Of a stretch of DNA of 64,000 bases, positions 37,975 through 47,138 are shown one piece after another. Within the stretch, counting starts at the first letter, position 1. Each line of letters opens with the position of its first letter. Position numbers and translations under genes: made by a program. Source of the DNA: Caulobacteraceae bacterium (lineage in GTDB: Bacteria; Pseudomonadota; Alphaproteobacteria; Caulobacterales; Caulobacteraceae); the NCBI GenBank assembly GCA_947475415.1, contig CANJLH010000007.1:62001-126000 (forward strand). The letters are read 5' to 3'. The notes below the pieces were generated by a model. That model saw only the letters and a program-made list of their open reading frames with translations. It searched no databases and was not told the origin of the DNA.

Positions 37975-38035
37975 GGATATGTTCAGCCTCGCCTGCATCC
38001 GCGTCGCCAAATAGCACAGACGCTAGGGAAAGGTG

Positions 38036-38076
38036 GGTTCCACGGCCCGCGCTGGCAAGCGCAAGACCGTGGAACC
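38036..38076. repeat. Nested inverted repeat (hairpin) between PLD-like and DUF1289 genes
   Basis: GGTTCCACGG (38036-38045) and CCGTGGAACC (38067-38076) form a perfect 10-bp stem, and GCGCT/AGCGC (38049-38053, 38058-38062) form a second stem inside the loop. There is no T tract, and the neighbours are divergent, so it is unlikely to be a simple terminator. It lies in a 310-nt divergent promoter region. Confidence 0.5.
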
Positions 38077-38160
38077 TCGCCGCGAGCTGGGGCGGGGGGA
38101 GCTAGCTCGCAGGCGCTTACAAGCCGGAAACTGGACTTCCAAACCGGACTTTTCAAATGA

Positions 38161-38172
38161 ATTACCGGTAAT
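38161..38172. promoter_or_regulatory. Palindromic operator candidate upstream of DUF1289 gene
   Basis: ATTACCGGTAAT is a perfect 12-nt palindrome in an AT-rich stretch, 112 nt upstream of the DUF1289 start and 187 nt upstream of the PLD-like start. CTGGACTT and CCGGACTT lie just before it as an imperfect direct repeat. No known consensus is recognised. Confidence 0.35.
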
Positions 38173-38283
38173 AACCCAGCGGTTTAGATTAATTGTCTTC
38201 CATGTCTTCTGACCCAGGACCTGGCTGAGTTTCGGCGCTGGCGATTGGGATTCGCTCCGAACTTGAGCTATGTCTCTCATTGC

Positions 38284-38505
38284 ATGACCACCACAGCCCC
38301 CGCCGCGCCCCCTGCCCCGATCCGCACGCCTTGTATCAAGGTCTGTGTGGTCGACGGCGAGAGCGGGTTTTGCCTGGGCTGTTTCCGCAGGCTGGGTGAG
38401 GTGGCGAAATGGTCCCGGTTCACCGACGCCGAGCGCGATGCGATAATGGCCGAACTCCCTCAGCGCCGGGACCTGATCCGGCCGGAGAAGCTCGGCCTCG
38501 TTTGA
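38284..38505 (+). CDS. DUF1289 small cysteine-motif protein
   Basis: 73-aa protein with the DUF1289 core: CIKVCVVDGESGFCLGCFR gives four cysteines in a CxxxC...CxxC arrangement suited to a zinc or iron-sulfur centre, followed by EVAKWSRFTDAERDAIMAELPQR. Start ATG 38284 fits the family, whose members begin with a Pro/Ala-rich segment. The function is not established. Confidence 0.9.
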   Translation: MTTTAPAAPPAPIRTPCIKVCVVDGESGFCLGCFRRLGEVAKWSRFTDAERDAIMAELPQRRDLIRPEKLGLV

Positions 38506-38616
38506 CGCAATCTTACGTTAACTCAATAAGTTGAATCCGATTCACGGCTTGCAAACCCAAACCCCCTAGGGTGACCGCATAAGGACCGGGAACGGCCGCA
38601 AAGCCCAGATGGGCGG

Positions 38617-39141
38617 GTGTCGAACATGCTCAGGATCGCTCTGATCGCACTGGCGGGGGCGGTGACCACGGTGGGCGCGGCCCAGGCGGTGCAGATGCTG
38701 TCGCCGCAATTGCGGGGCGCCCAGCCGGCGCCCGCGGCCATGGTCGCGACCGCGGAGCCCCAGGGAGAAACCGCAGCGGCCGCCTCAATCAGTAAGGGCG
38801 CCGACGGGCACTTCTGGGCCGAAGCCCAGGTCAACGGCAGCCGCGTGCGATTCCTGGTGGACACCGGCGCCACCGCCGTGGCGCTCACTGCGGCCGACGC
38901 CCAGCGTTTGGGTTTCTCGCCTCAGACCCTGGACTACAGCTACAAGGTGACCACCGCCAACGGCGAGACCCGGGCCGCGGCGGTGAAACTCGCCACCGTC
39001 TCAGTGGCGGGCGCCAAGGTCGCCAATGTCGACGCCCTGGTGATTGAAGATGGCCTGGACACTTCGCTGCTGGGGATGACTTACCTAGGCCGCCTCTCCA
39101 GCTTCGAGGCGCACCGTCAGTCGCTGGTCCTGCACCCCTGA
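38617..39141 (+). CDS. Clan AA aspartic protease (TIGR02281-like), membrane anchored
   Basis: 174 aa. An N-terminal hydrophobic segment (LRIALIALAGAVTTVGAAQA) is a signal or anchor, then an Ala/Pro linker, then a single retropepsin-like domain with VRFLVDTGATAVALT (catalytic Asp) and a C-terminal SLLGMTYLGRLSSFE flap region. Such proteins act as homodimers in the periplasm. The start may be GTG 38617 or ATG 38626. Its last 57 nt overlap the 3' end of dusA on the other strand. Confidence 0.88.
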   Translation: MSNMLRIALIALAGAVTTVGAAQAVQMLSPQLRGAQPAPAAMVATAEPQGETAAAASISKGADGHFWAEAQVNGSRVRFLVDTGATAVALTAADAQRLGFSPQTLDYSYKVTTANGETRAAAVKLATVSVAGAKVANVDALVIEDGLDTSLLGMTYLGRLSSFEAHRQSLVLHP

Positions 39142-40104
39142 CACCGCGGCAAGCGCCGCTTCGACCACCCCGATCCCGGCGCCGGGCTTGACGCCCTCCA
39201 CGGTGAGAATTCTCCGCCAGGACCGCGCGCCCGGTGACCCGTGGAACAGACCCAGCATGTGCCGGGTCATCGCCGCCAAATGGATGCCGCGACCTAGCTG
39301 AGCCTCAATATAGAGACGGTAGCGGGCCACCGCCGCAAACGCATCTACGCGATCGGCGCCGCCAAACAACCGCGCATCGGCGTCGCCCAGGATCGCAGGG
39401 GTGTGATACGCCGCGCGGCCCAGCATCACCCCGTCCACATGGCGCAGATGCTCCTGCGCCGCGTCCAGCGAGCCGATACCGCCGTTGATGACGATGGTGA
39501 GGTCCGGACGCTCGCGCTTCAGCCGATAGACCAGCGGATAGTTGAGCGGCGGCACGTCGCGGTTGGCCTTGGGCGACAGGCCCTTCAGCATCGCCTTTCG
39601 AGCGTGGACCACGAAGGTGTCCACCCCGACCGCCGCGCAGGCGTCCACCAGACCGAACAGGCTTTCCTCCGGGTCCTGGTCATCAACCCCGATGCGGCAC
39701 TTGACCGTGGCCGGAATGCGCACCGCCGCGATGATCGCGGCCATGCACTCGGCCACCAGAGCCGGCTCGCGCATCAGGCAGGCGCCGAAGCGGCCGCTCT
39801 GCACTCGGTCGGACGGACAACCGACGTTGAGATTGATCTCATCATAGCCCTCCGCCTCGCCGACCCGCGCCGCCCGGGCGAGATCTGCGGGATCCGAGCC
39901 GCCCAGTTGCAGCGCCACCGGATGCTCGGCGGCGTCGAACCCCAGCAGCCGCGCGCGGTCGCCATGCAGCACCGCCCCTGTGGTGAGCATCTCGGTGTAG
40001 AGCCGCGCATGGCCGCTCAGCGCCCGGTGCAGGACCCGGCAATGCCGGTCGGTCCAATCCATCATGGGCGCAATGGACAATCTATGTACTTGAAGTTGCG
40101 TCAC
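39085..40104 (-). CDS. dusA: tRNA-dihydrouridine(20/20a) synthase DusA
   Basis: FMN enzyme reducing uridine in the tRNA D-loop. Motifs are LSIAPMMDWTDRHCR, LYTEMLTTGA, NLNVGCPSDRVQSGRFGACLM (catalytic Cys) and ARKAMLKGLSPKANRD. The start is uncertain: GTG 40102-40104 is chosen, while a TTG at 40120-40122 and an ATG at 40063-40065 are alternatives, because the upstream DNA belongs to a decayed integrated element that may have replaced the native leader. dusA 5' ends are known integration sites. Confidence 0.95.
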   Translation of the reverse strand: MTQLQVHRLSIAPMMDWTDRHCRVLHRALSGHARLYTEMLTTGAVLHGDRARLLGFDAAEHPVALQLGGSDPADLARAARVGEAEGYDEINLNVGCPSDRVQSGRFGACLMREPALVAECMAAIIAAVRIPATVKCRIGVDDQDPEESLFGLVDACAAVGVDTFVVHARKAMLKGLSPKANRDVPPLNYPLVYRLKRERPDLTIVINGGIGSLDAAQEHLRHVDGVMLGRAAYHTPAILGDADARLFGGADRVDAFAAVARYRLYIEAQLGRGIHLAAMTRHMLGLFHGSPGARSWRRILTVEGVKPGAGIGVVEAALAAVSGVQDQRLTVRLEAGEAA

Positions 40105-40217
40105 TTTTCCATTACAAATCAAGTGGTTCGGCGTGGACCGGCGTGCGCCTTCCTACGCTATTTTTCGACCGTTTTCGCCACGTTTCGACATCTCACTGCA
40201 CCGAATTTGCACTCGAA

Positions 40218-40715
40218 ATGGCGTCGATCCGAAAACAAGGTTCCGAGACCTGGAGGGTCCAGGTCCGCTGCATAGGCCGATCCGTCAGCGAGACATTCGT
40301 ACGCTAAGACAACGCCAAGAAGTGGGGCGTCGAAGCTGAGGGCAAATCGACCGTGGCGAGACCCCAACTCTCTCCAAGGTCGGGAAGCTACAGACGTTTG
40401 GCGACCTGATCGACCTGCACATCGCCGAGATGACGGATGTCGGCGAGTCGCCCTGGGCGTTCGAAAGGCGCCACGCCAGCCTTTCTGAAGCGCCGACTGG
40501 GCGCCCGGAACTTGGTGGACATTGACCGCGAGCGCCTTCTGACCTTTGGCCGTGAACGTGCGGCCGAGGACGCCGGGCCTATGACCCTCAGCATCGACAT
40601 CGGCATGACGAAGCAAGGAATCGAGCCGGCGGACCCGACAACTCAACTTGGCCGAGGCGCGGCCTTTCCCGACGCCGCACTTGGAGAGCGAGAGCGGCCT
40701 CCCCCCGCCTCTTGA
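40218..40715 (+). pseudogene. Decayed tyrosine-type integrase (dusA-associated)
   Basis: Starting at ATG 40218, the translation ASIRKQGSETWRVQVRCIG reads as the N-terminus of phage integrases, followed by an in-frame TAA at 40305 and DNAKKWGVEAEG. One frame over it continues IDRGETPTLSKVGKLQTF and GDLIDLHIAEM (the core-binding domain), and after another shift FLKRRLGARNLVDIDRERLL and RAAEDAGPMTLSIDIG. The C-terminal catalytic domain with R-HxxR-Y is missing. At least two frameshifts and a stop show it is dead. It diverges from dusA by about 115 nt. Confidence 0.75.
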
Positions 40716-40858
40716 TCGCGGCGCGAAATGGCCGCCGGGTCGACGCTTGAACGGTCTCGAAACCTAGAGCGACTCCCCACCTGAGTGAACCTGGAGCTAT
40801 TCCCACATCATCGCCGATCTGATTCAGACTGCCAGCCGGTGCTGGCGTTCCGGCGGGG

Positions 40859-41120
40859 ATGTCGAAGGCGCTATCGCTGGATTTTCGGGAGAGGGTCCTG
40901 CCGGCGATCGCCAGCGGGATGTCGGGGCCGCAAGCGGCCCTGCGGTTTTGGGGTAAGCGCCGGCAGCGCCGGCCGATCCCGGGCGTTGCAGCGCAAGCAG
41001 GGCGACGCTTGACCTGGCGCACTCACAGGCGACCGGCGCTGCAAGCCCGACTAGGTCCATGCCGAGGTCATCCTGGCCCTGTTGGCCGAGACCGCCTCTG
41101 TAGAGACGGAAGCCTAGCTG
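40859..41120 (+). mobile_element. IS630-family transposase remnant
   Basis: SKALSLDFRERVLPAIASGM, followed by QAALRF, is the N-terminal helix-turn-helix of IS630-type transposases. Frame is then lost, and AEVILALLAETASVETEA (about 41059-41115) resumes the usual continuation and ends in a stop. The DDE catalytic core is absent. Terminal inverted repeats could not be identified. Together with the integrase remnant it fills the 40105-41415 gap, whose last 300 nt show nothing recognisable. Confidence 0.65.
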
Positions 41121-41415
41121 ATAGTGACCTATGGGCCCGCTGAAGGTGACATCGAAGGGTTTGGGTTAGCGGAGCGACATTCGCGAACCGTATCAGTACA
41201 GCTGACGCGGTGGAGGGTAACGCTCACCGGGGGTGACATAATTCAGAACCGGCCTGGAAGACAGACGGCGGCGAGCAAGGGTCACAATCCAGGCGCGACC
41301 CAAAAGGTCGTTGCCGGATCCTCCAGCTAGGCTACCGCTGCCTCGACAGCGGGGGGCGAGCGCCTGGTTGAGCGCCCCGCGGGATCATCCGTGTGCGCGG
41401 CGACCCTATCGATTC

Positions 41416-42234
41416 TCAGTCGCCGCCGGGATGGGGATCGCGCTTGCGATTAAGAAAGGCGTTGAGGCGCTGCTGGCGCTCCTCTCCGATGAACAGGACG
41501 CTGTTGGCGAGCCGCTCGACGTTACGTCCTTGCCCGCGCTCCAGGTCCGTGGCCAGTTCGATCGCCAGCTTGCCGATCGCAAAGGCCTCCGGCGGTAGCG
41601 CGCCAAGTTTCCTGCAGAATTCTGAAACCCGCTGCTCGAACTCTGCGGCCGGATAGACATCATGGATCAGTCCGACCTCCAGCGCGCGCTGGGCGCTGAT
41701 CGTCTCTCCAGCAAGAATAAGCCACCTGGCCCAATGCGGTCCGAGAAGGCGCGTCAGCCGGCTGGTGCCGCCAGATCCGGGCAGGACACCGATATTGATC
41801 TCCGGCAATCCATAGGTCGCAGCGTCCGACGCCAGCCTGAAGTCGCAGGAGAGCGACAGTTCTAGGGCCCCGCCAAGACAGGCCGCGTGGTGGGCGACAA
41901 CCACCGGCTTCTCCACGGTTTCCAGGATTTCGCCGAGGCGCTGAATTCCGATGCCACGGTAATACCTGCGCGCCTCATAGCTGCTGCCGGCAAAGGTGGG
42001 GCGTCCGCCGCTCACATCCATGCCTGCAGAAAAATACCGCCCTTCGGCGCGGATTAGCATGACCCGCAACGTTGCATCATCGCCGAACCGCAGCGCAGCC
42101 TGAATGATTTGCTCAACCATCCCTTCCGTCATCGCGTTCAGTTTTTTCGGTCGGCTGATCGTCACGACAAGCAGCCCATCGTCCGCCGCCACATTAACCG
42201 ATCCGCCATCCTCGGAGGATGTCGCGTCTTGCAT
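41416..42234 (-). CDS. Enoyl-CoA hydratase/isomerase, canonical active site
   Basis: Crotonase (272 aa). Oxyanion-hole strand YFSAGMDV, then HHAACLGGALELSLSCD (first catalytic Glu in LELS) and TYGLPEINIGVLPGSGG (second Glu in LPEI), so both glutamates of a true hydratase are present. ATG 42232-42234 has GAGG upstream; GTG two codons earlier is possible. It is the first intact gene after the mobile-element scar and diverges from the next crotonase gene. Confidence 0.93.
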   Translation of the reverse strand: MQDATSSEDGGSVNVAADDGLLVVTISRPKKLNAMTEGMVEQIIQAALRFGDDATLRVMLIRAEGRYFSAGMDVSGGRPTFAGSSYEARRYYRGIGIQRLGEILETVEKPVVVAHHAACLGGALELSLSCDFRLASDAATYGLPEINIGVLPGSGGTSRLTRLLGPHWARWLILAGETISAQRALEVGLIHDVYPAAEFEQRVSEFCRKLGALPPEAFAIGKLAIELATDLERGQGRNVERLANSVLFIGEERQQRLNAFLNRKRDPHPGGD

Positions 42235-42540
42235 CTCCACCTCGCCGACGTCGTCGAAGGATTACGCCCATGTCCAACGGCGCTTATTCCGCCCTAGTGA
42301 GCGTTCTTAGGCGCCAGCTCAAAAGTGTGTCAACCGCACCGGAATACAGCCAACTCCAACCAAAAATAATATCGCACCGTTCAATATTCTCTCGAAATAC
42401 CACGCAAGACAGGGTCGAGCGGCAATATTCGTCTATTTAGGCGCGCGAGCGTGGGATTGACCTTCGTCGATTTCGCACTCTACCTTTCAGCCAATGGGCC
42501 GCTCGCGGCGCAGGTTGAGCAACCCAACGGATAACCCCGC
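42235..42540. other. Divergent intergenic region between two crotonase genes
   Basis: About 300 nt without a credible gene. It is distinctly AT-richer than its surroundings, especially 42350-42440, and must contain promoters for both directions. I see no clear palindrome, terminator or known box. Confidence 0.6.
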
Positions 42541-43356
42541 ATGGATGATTATTCCTCCTTTCCTGCACTGCTCGTGGAGCGCGTCGGTGACGAAGGCGAA
42601 ATTTTCATAGTCTCGCTCAACCGGCCGGAGCGGATGAACGCTCTCGACCCTGAAACCCATACCCAGGTCGGAAGAATCTGGCGCGTGCTCGACCGCGACG
42701 ACGACTGCAAAGTGATCGTCCTGACCGGCGCGGGCTCGGCTTTCTGCGCGGGCCTCGACTTCAAAGGCGCCCACGGCGCAGGCCGCGGAGATCGCCCACT
42801 GTATCGGCGCATGCGCGCCCGGCCGGGCGCGTCCAAGTTAGTCGACTACATTCTAGAGGTCGAAAAGCCGATTGTTTCCATGATAAATGGCCCCGCTATT
42901 GGTCTCGGGCTGATCCTGGCGCTCCTCGGAGACATTACAGTCGCAAGCGAAGACGCGAAGTTGGGCGACACTCACATCAACATCGGCGTCACACCTGGAG
43001 ATGGCGGCGTTCTCTTGTTGCCATTTCTCGTCGGAATGAACCGCGCGAAAGAGTTGTTGTTGACTGGAGATCTGCTCTCAGGCGCTGAGGCGGCGCGGCT
43101 AGGGTTGGTGAACCACGCCGTGCCGGCTGACCAACTGCGTGAGTTCACGCTGCAGATCGCAAGCAAATTGGCCGCCAAGGCGCCCTACGCACTGAAGACG
43201 ACCCAGGCCTCATTGAACATGATACTTCGCCGCCGGGCCCTCGACGTCCTGGACCTAAGCCACCTCTATGAGCAGATCGCCATGCGCACCGAAGACCATC
43301 GGGAGGGAATCAAGGCGTTCGTCGAGAAGCGAAAGCCCAAGTTCCTGGGACGTTGA
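42541..43356 (+). CDS. Crotonase-fold protein lacking both catalytic glutamates
   Basis: 271 aa with crotonase motifs LNRPERMNALD, AFCAGLDFKGA and MINGPAIGLGLILALLGD. The usual ELA glutamate is Ile (GLILALL) and the second is His (LGDTHINIGVTPGDGG). It is therefore unlikely to hydrate enoyl-CoA by the standard mechanism and may be an isomerase, hydrolase or lyase. It leads a plus-strand group with the next crotonase (7 nt later) and the hydroxyisobutyrate-dehydrogenase-like gene. Confidence 0.9.
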   Translation: MDDYSSFPALLVERVGDEGEIFIVSLNRPERMNALDPETHTQVGRIWRVLDRDDDCKVIVLTGAGSAFCAGLDFKGAHGAGRGDRPLYRRMRARPGASKLVDYILEVEKPIVSMINGPAIGLGLILALLGDITVASEDAKLGDTHINIGVTPGDGGVLLLPFLVGMNRAKELLLTGDLLSGAEAARLGLVNHAVPADQLREFTLQIASKLAAKAPYALKTTQASLNMILRRRALDVLDLSHLYEQIAMRTEDHREGIKAFVEKRKPKFLGR

Positions 43357-43363
43357 GGTTCAC

Positions 43364-44173
43364 GTGGAACAGGCCTCTACCGAAGCTGGCGATGGCGATC
43401 CGCCTCCCCTCCTGGTGGCGTTGCAGGATGGTGTCCTGCTGCTGACCTTAAATCGTCCGAACCAGGCCAACGCCATTGATCAGGCCATGGAACTTGCCCT
43501 GGCGGAGGTAATCTTGGCGGCCCGCTCCGATTCCACCGTCCAGGTGATCGTGATTACAGGGGCCGGCGATCGGTTCTTCTGCAGCGGCATGGACGTGAAG
43601 CCGAGGGCTAACGGCGCCGCCGGACGCCCGGTCTCCGGACCTATGGAGGGCCGAGAGCGCAGCATCTTCGAAATCATCCTGCAGACCTACAAACCGACCA
43701 TCGCAGCTATGAATGGAGCGGCCGCGGGCGGAGGTGTGGATCTGGCGCTGGCATGTGATCTGCGGGTTCAGGTGGCTGGGTCGTACATGATGTTGCCGGA
43801 GGTTCGGCGTGGAATGGCGGCGCACTTCTCTTCCATCCTGTTGCCACGCGCTGCGCCCTCTGCAATCGCCTTCGAGATGCTGTACCTCGGTGACAAGGTG
43901 CAAGCGCAACGGGCGTATGACGTGGGGCTCGTCAACCGCCTGGCTCAACCCGGAGAGACGCTGACGGTCGCCATGGAAATGGCCCGAACCATCGCCGCAA
44001 ACGCGCCTGTGTCGCTTCAGAGGATCAAAGAGACGTCCACGAAGGCCTCAGGTCTGCCCCTGTTCACCGCGCTGCATCTGAATGAGGGACTTAGCCCCTA
44101 CGATACGGAGGACCGCAAGGAGGGCATGCGGGCCTTTATTCAGAAGCGCAATCCGGTCTGGAAAGGGCGCTAG
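43364..44173 (+). CDS. Crotonase-fold protein with Asp/Glu active site
   Basis: 269 aa: LNRPNQANAIDQAM, FFCSGMDVKPR, MNGAAAGGGVDLALACD (first Glu replaced by Asp) and MLPEVRRGMAAHFSS (second Glu kept). The start is GTG 43364-43366 with GAGG about 6 nt upstream, just after the previous gene; the longer frame running back inside that gene was rejected. The Asp/Glu pair differs from both neighbouring crotonases. Confidence 0.9.
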   Translation: MEQASTEAGDGDPPPLLVALQDGVLLLTLNRPNQANAIDQAMELALAEVILAARSDSTVQVIVITGAGDRFFCSGMDVKPRANGAAGRPVSGPMEGRERSIFEIILQTYKPTIAAMNGAAAGGGVDLALACDLRVQVAGSYMMLPEVRRGMAAHFSSILLPRAAPSAIAFEMLYLGDKVQAQRAYDVGLVNRLAQPGETLTVAMEMARTIAANAPVSLQRIKETSTKASGLPLFTALHLNEGLSPYDTEDRKEGMRAFIQKRNPVWKGR

Positions 44174-44235
44174 CGCAGAGCTCAAAACGGTGTTTGCCGG
44201 GCGGTGAATGAGGGCGGTGGCGACAGGGCGAATTC

Positions 44236-45081
44236 ATGAACGAGACGCTTCGAGTGGGATTTGTTGGGCTTGGCGACATGGGGGAGCCCATGGTCCGGCA
44301 CATCATCGCGGCAGGTTTCCAGACAACCCTGTGGGCGCGTCGTCCGGCCAGCCTGGCGCGACTGTCGGATTCAACTTTCAAGGTCGCAGGTGATCTCGTC
44401 GACCTCGGCCGATCAAGCGATATTTGCGGCGTGTGTGTGTTCTCGGATGAAGACACACTGGAAGTGACTCTCGGAGACAAGGGCGTTCTGGCGGGGATGC
44501 GGAAGGGCGCAACGCTCCTGCTCCACCCGACGATCGCGCCGGAGACGGCGATGCGCATCTCCGAGGCAGGTGCGGCGCGTGGCGTCGCGGTGCTCGACGC
44601 GCCGGTGGCCGGCACCCGCGTCCGCGCCGAAGAGGGAACCTTGAGCGTAATGGTCGGAGGCGCTTCGGCGGCGTTCGAGCATGCGTTGCCGGTCCTGCGG
44701 GCCTATGATCGCGACATCCGCCACATGGGTCCGATTGGCAGCGGGATGCGGATGAAAGCGCTGAACAATCTCCTGTCCCGCGTCAATCTCGGCATGGCCT
44801 ACGAAGCGCTGGAGATCGGCGTCAAGCTGGGGATGGAGCGTAGCGCCGTACTGGAGACCCTCCGGGGTTCCGGCGCGGCGAGCTTCATGCTCGAATTTCT
44901 CGCCGAGCGAGTGCTGCCAGATCCAGAATATGCGCGGCATCTGGCGTCAATGTCCGCAAAAGACATGACGCTGTTCGAGCAAGTGCGGGTCGCCGCCGGG
45001 TTGGAGCGCACGCCGCTGGAAGATGCGGCCGAGCACGGGGTCAGGGCTTTCGGTCGGATGGGCGGCGACAGCGGGGCCTGA
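44236..45081 (+). CDS. NAD(P)-dependent beta-hydroxyacid dehydrogenase family protein
   Basis: 281 aa of the 3-hydroxyisobutyrate dehydrogenase type. N-terminal GFVGLGDMGEPMVRHI binds the dinucleotide, DAPVAGTRVRAEEGTLSVMVGG is the substrate motif, and GSGMRMKALNNLLSRVN carries the catalytic Lys. These enzymes oxidise 3-hydroxy acids or reduce semialdehydes. It follows the crotonase pair by 62 nt. The pathway substrate is unknown. Confidence 0.92.
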   Translation: MNETLRVGFVGLGDMGEPMVRHIIAAGFQTTLWARRPASLARLSDSTFKVAGDLVDLGRSSDICGVCVFSDEDTLEVTLGDKGVLAGMRKGATLLLHPTIAPETAMRISEAGAARGVAVLDAPVAGTRVRAEEGTLSVMVGGASAAFEHALPVLRAYDRDIRHMGPIGSGMRMKALNNLLSRVNLGMAYEALEIGVKLGMERSAVLETLRGSGAASFMLEFLAERVLPDPEYARHLASMSAKDMTLFEQVRVAAGLERTPLEDAAEHGVRAFGRMGGDSGA

Positions 45082-45174
45082 GCGAAACCCCAGCGACCTA
45101 TTCACACATTTGAACGCGTTCTCGTCGCAGAACCAGATTCCACCCCAGCGGACCGCGTCATAGGCGCACCGCCC

Positions 45175-45861
45175 TCACACCCTGCCCGTCACCGGCACCA
45201 GCGCCCCGGTCACTGCCCGGGCGGCTTCCGAGGCCAGGAACAGGATCACCGCGGCAAGATCCTCCGGCGTAACCCAGGCGGAGGGGTCGGCGTCGGGCAT
45301 GTCGGCGCGGTTGGTGGGGGTGTCGATGATCGAGGGCAGCACGGCGTTGACGGTGATCCCGTCGCCTTTCAGTTCCTCGGCCAGGGCCTCGGTCAGCTTG
45401 TGGACCCCGGCCTTGGAGGCCGCATAGGCGCCCATGCCCATGGCCGCCTTCATGGCCCCGTTGGCGCCGATATTGACGATCCGCCCGGCGGCGGACTTGC
45501 GCAGGTGCGGGATCGCCGCGCGGCTGGCGTTGGCGGCGGTGAGCACGTTCATGCGATAGAGCGCCGGCCAGCTATCCGGGTCGCCCCCCTCCAGCGTCTC
45601 CCAGCGGAACCCGCCGGCGATGTTGATCAACCCGTCGACGCCGCCCAACTTATCGGCGGCGGAGTCCAGGGCGGCCTTGGCCGAGGCGGGATCGGTCAGA
45701 TCGACTCCGCCCAGCAGCAGCGCCCCGGCGGGCAGCGGGCCCGCAGGCGCCGCGGCGAAATCGATCAGCGCCAGACGCGTGCCCTGAGCCGCCGCGGCCG
45801 TCGCCACGGCTGACCCCAAGACGCCGTAGGCGCCGGTGATCGCATAGACCCGTCCGGCCAT
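45175..45861 (-). CDS. SDR-family oxidoreductase
   Basis: 228 aa, a short classical SDR. Cofactor loop TGAYGVLGSAV, NIAGG, catalytic GANGAM and YAASK, then the C-terminal GALVPVTGRV. Start ATG 45859-45861. It begins 14 nt after the thiolase stop and is probably co-transcribed with it, consistent with a hydroxyacyl-CoA or alcohol step. Confidence 0.92.
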   Translation of the reverse strand: MAGRVYAITGAYGVLGSAVATAAAAQGTRLALIDFAAAPAGPLPAGALLLGGVDLTDPASAKAALDSAADKLGGVDGLINIAGGFRWETLEGGDPDSWPALYRMNVLTAANASRAAIPHLRKSAAGRIVNIGANGAMKAAMGMGAYAASKAGVHKLTEALAEELKGDGITVNAVLPSIIDTPTNRADMPDADPSAWVTPEDLAAVILFLASEAARAVTGALVPVTGRV

Positions 45862-45875
45862 GTTCCCGCCCTCCC

Positions 45876-47048
45876 TTACAGCCGCTCGATGATTGTGACG
45901 TTGGCCATGCCGCCGCCTTCGCACATGGTCTGCAGGCCATAGCGCTTGCCTCGGGCCTGCAGGGCGTAGACCAGGGTGGCCATCAGCTTGGTCCCCGAGG
46001 CCCCCAGCGGGTGGCCCAGCGCAATCGCGCCGCCATTGACGTTCACCCGGGTCGGATCGACGCCAAGGTGTTTGATGAAGGCCGAGGGCACCGAGGCGAA
46101 GGCCTCATTGACCTCATAGAGGTCTATGTCGTCGACGCTCATGCCAGCACGTTGCAGGGCCCGGGCGGTGGCGGGCAACGGGGCTTCCAGCATGATCACA
46201 GGGTCGCCGCCCATTACCGACATGTGGTGGATGCGGGCCAGCGGCTTGAGGCCCAGGCTCTTCAGGGCGGCTTCGGAGACGATCATCACCGACGAGGCGC
46301 CGTCGCAGATCTGGCTGGAGGACGCCGCCGTCAGCCGGCCATTCTCCTGCAGCAGCTTCACGCCCTTGATGCCGTCAAGACTGGCGTCGAAGCGGATGCC
46401 CTCGTCCACCGTGTGCAGGGACTTGTTTCCCTCGGCGTCGACGATTTCGACGGCGGTGATCTCTGACTTGAAGGCGCCCGCCTGGGTGGCGGCGATGGCC
46501 TTCTGGTGGCTGTCGTAACTGAACTGGTCGAGAGCGTCCTTGGTCAGGTCGTGCTTCTTGGCCACCATCTCGGCGCCCGCGAACTGGCTGAACTGGATGC
46601 CGGGATAGCGTTTGGCCATCTCCGCGCTCATCGGCGTTCCCAATCCCGCCTGGGCGTGCAGCATCACCGCCGAGCCCATGGGCACGCGAGTCATGCTTTC
46701 AACGCCGCCGGCGATGACCACATCCATGGTCCCGCTAATCACCGCCTGGGCGGCGAACTGGATCGCCTGCTGCGACGAACCGCACTGGCGGTCGATACTG
46801 GTGGCCGGCACGGCCTCCGGCAGGCGGGAGGAGAGGACGGCGCTGCGGGCGACGTTGTTGCCCTGCTGGCCGGCTTGCGTGACGCAGCCGAAGATCACGT
46901 CCTCGACTGCGGCGGGATCGATGCCTGTCCGGTCAAGCAGGTCGTTGAGCACCGCGCCGCCCAGGTCGCCGGGGTGCCAGTCTTTCAATTTGCCGTTTTT
47001 GCGGCCGCCGGCCGTGCGATTGGCCGCGACGATGTAGGCTTGCGCCAT
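45876..47048 (-). CDS. Acetyl-CoA acetyltransferase (thiolase)
   Basis: 390-aa thiolase, catalysing cleavage of 3-ketoacyl-CoA or its reverse. The nucleophile is Cys in [12 protein letters not shown], the histidine is in [17 protein letters not shown], and the second cysteine is in [10 protein letters not shown]. Start ATG 47046-47048 gives the family N-terminus [14 protein letters not shown]. It resembles FadI/FadA-type degradative thiolases more than PhaA. It leads the two-gene operon with the SDR. Confidence 0.95.
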   Translation of the reverse strand: MAQAYIVAANRTAGGRKNGKLKDWHPGDLGGAVLNDLLDRTGIDPAAVEDVIFGCVTQAGQQGNNVARSAVLSSRLPEAVPATSIDRQCGSSQQAIQFAAQAVISGTMDVVIAGGVESMTRVPMGSAVMLHAQAGLGTPMSAEMAKRYPGIQFSQFAGAEMVAKKHDLTKDALDQFSYDSHQKAIAATQAGAFKSEITAVEIVDAEGNKSLHTVDEGIRFDASLDGIKGVKLLQENGRLTAASSSQICDGASSVMIVSEAALKSLGLKPLARIHHMSVMGGDPVIMLEAPLPATARALQRAGMSVDDIDLYEVNEAFASVPSAFIKHLGVDPTRVNVNGGAIALGHPLGASGTKLMATLVYALQARGKRYGLQTMCEGGGMANVTIIERL

Positions 47049-47138
47049 GATCAGCTCCAGAAATGTTCGGTTCGTTCGGAAAAATATGGGCGCACTCTTG
47101 GCAGGCGCCACCGCCGAACACAACAGCCTGAGCGCTGG

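Noticed and set aside
41150-41400. Possible further genes or IS end downstream of the IS630 remnant
   Set aside because: No recognisable protein segment or terminal inverted repeat could be found.
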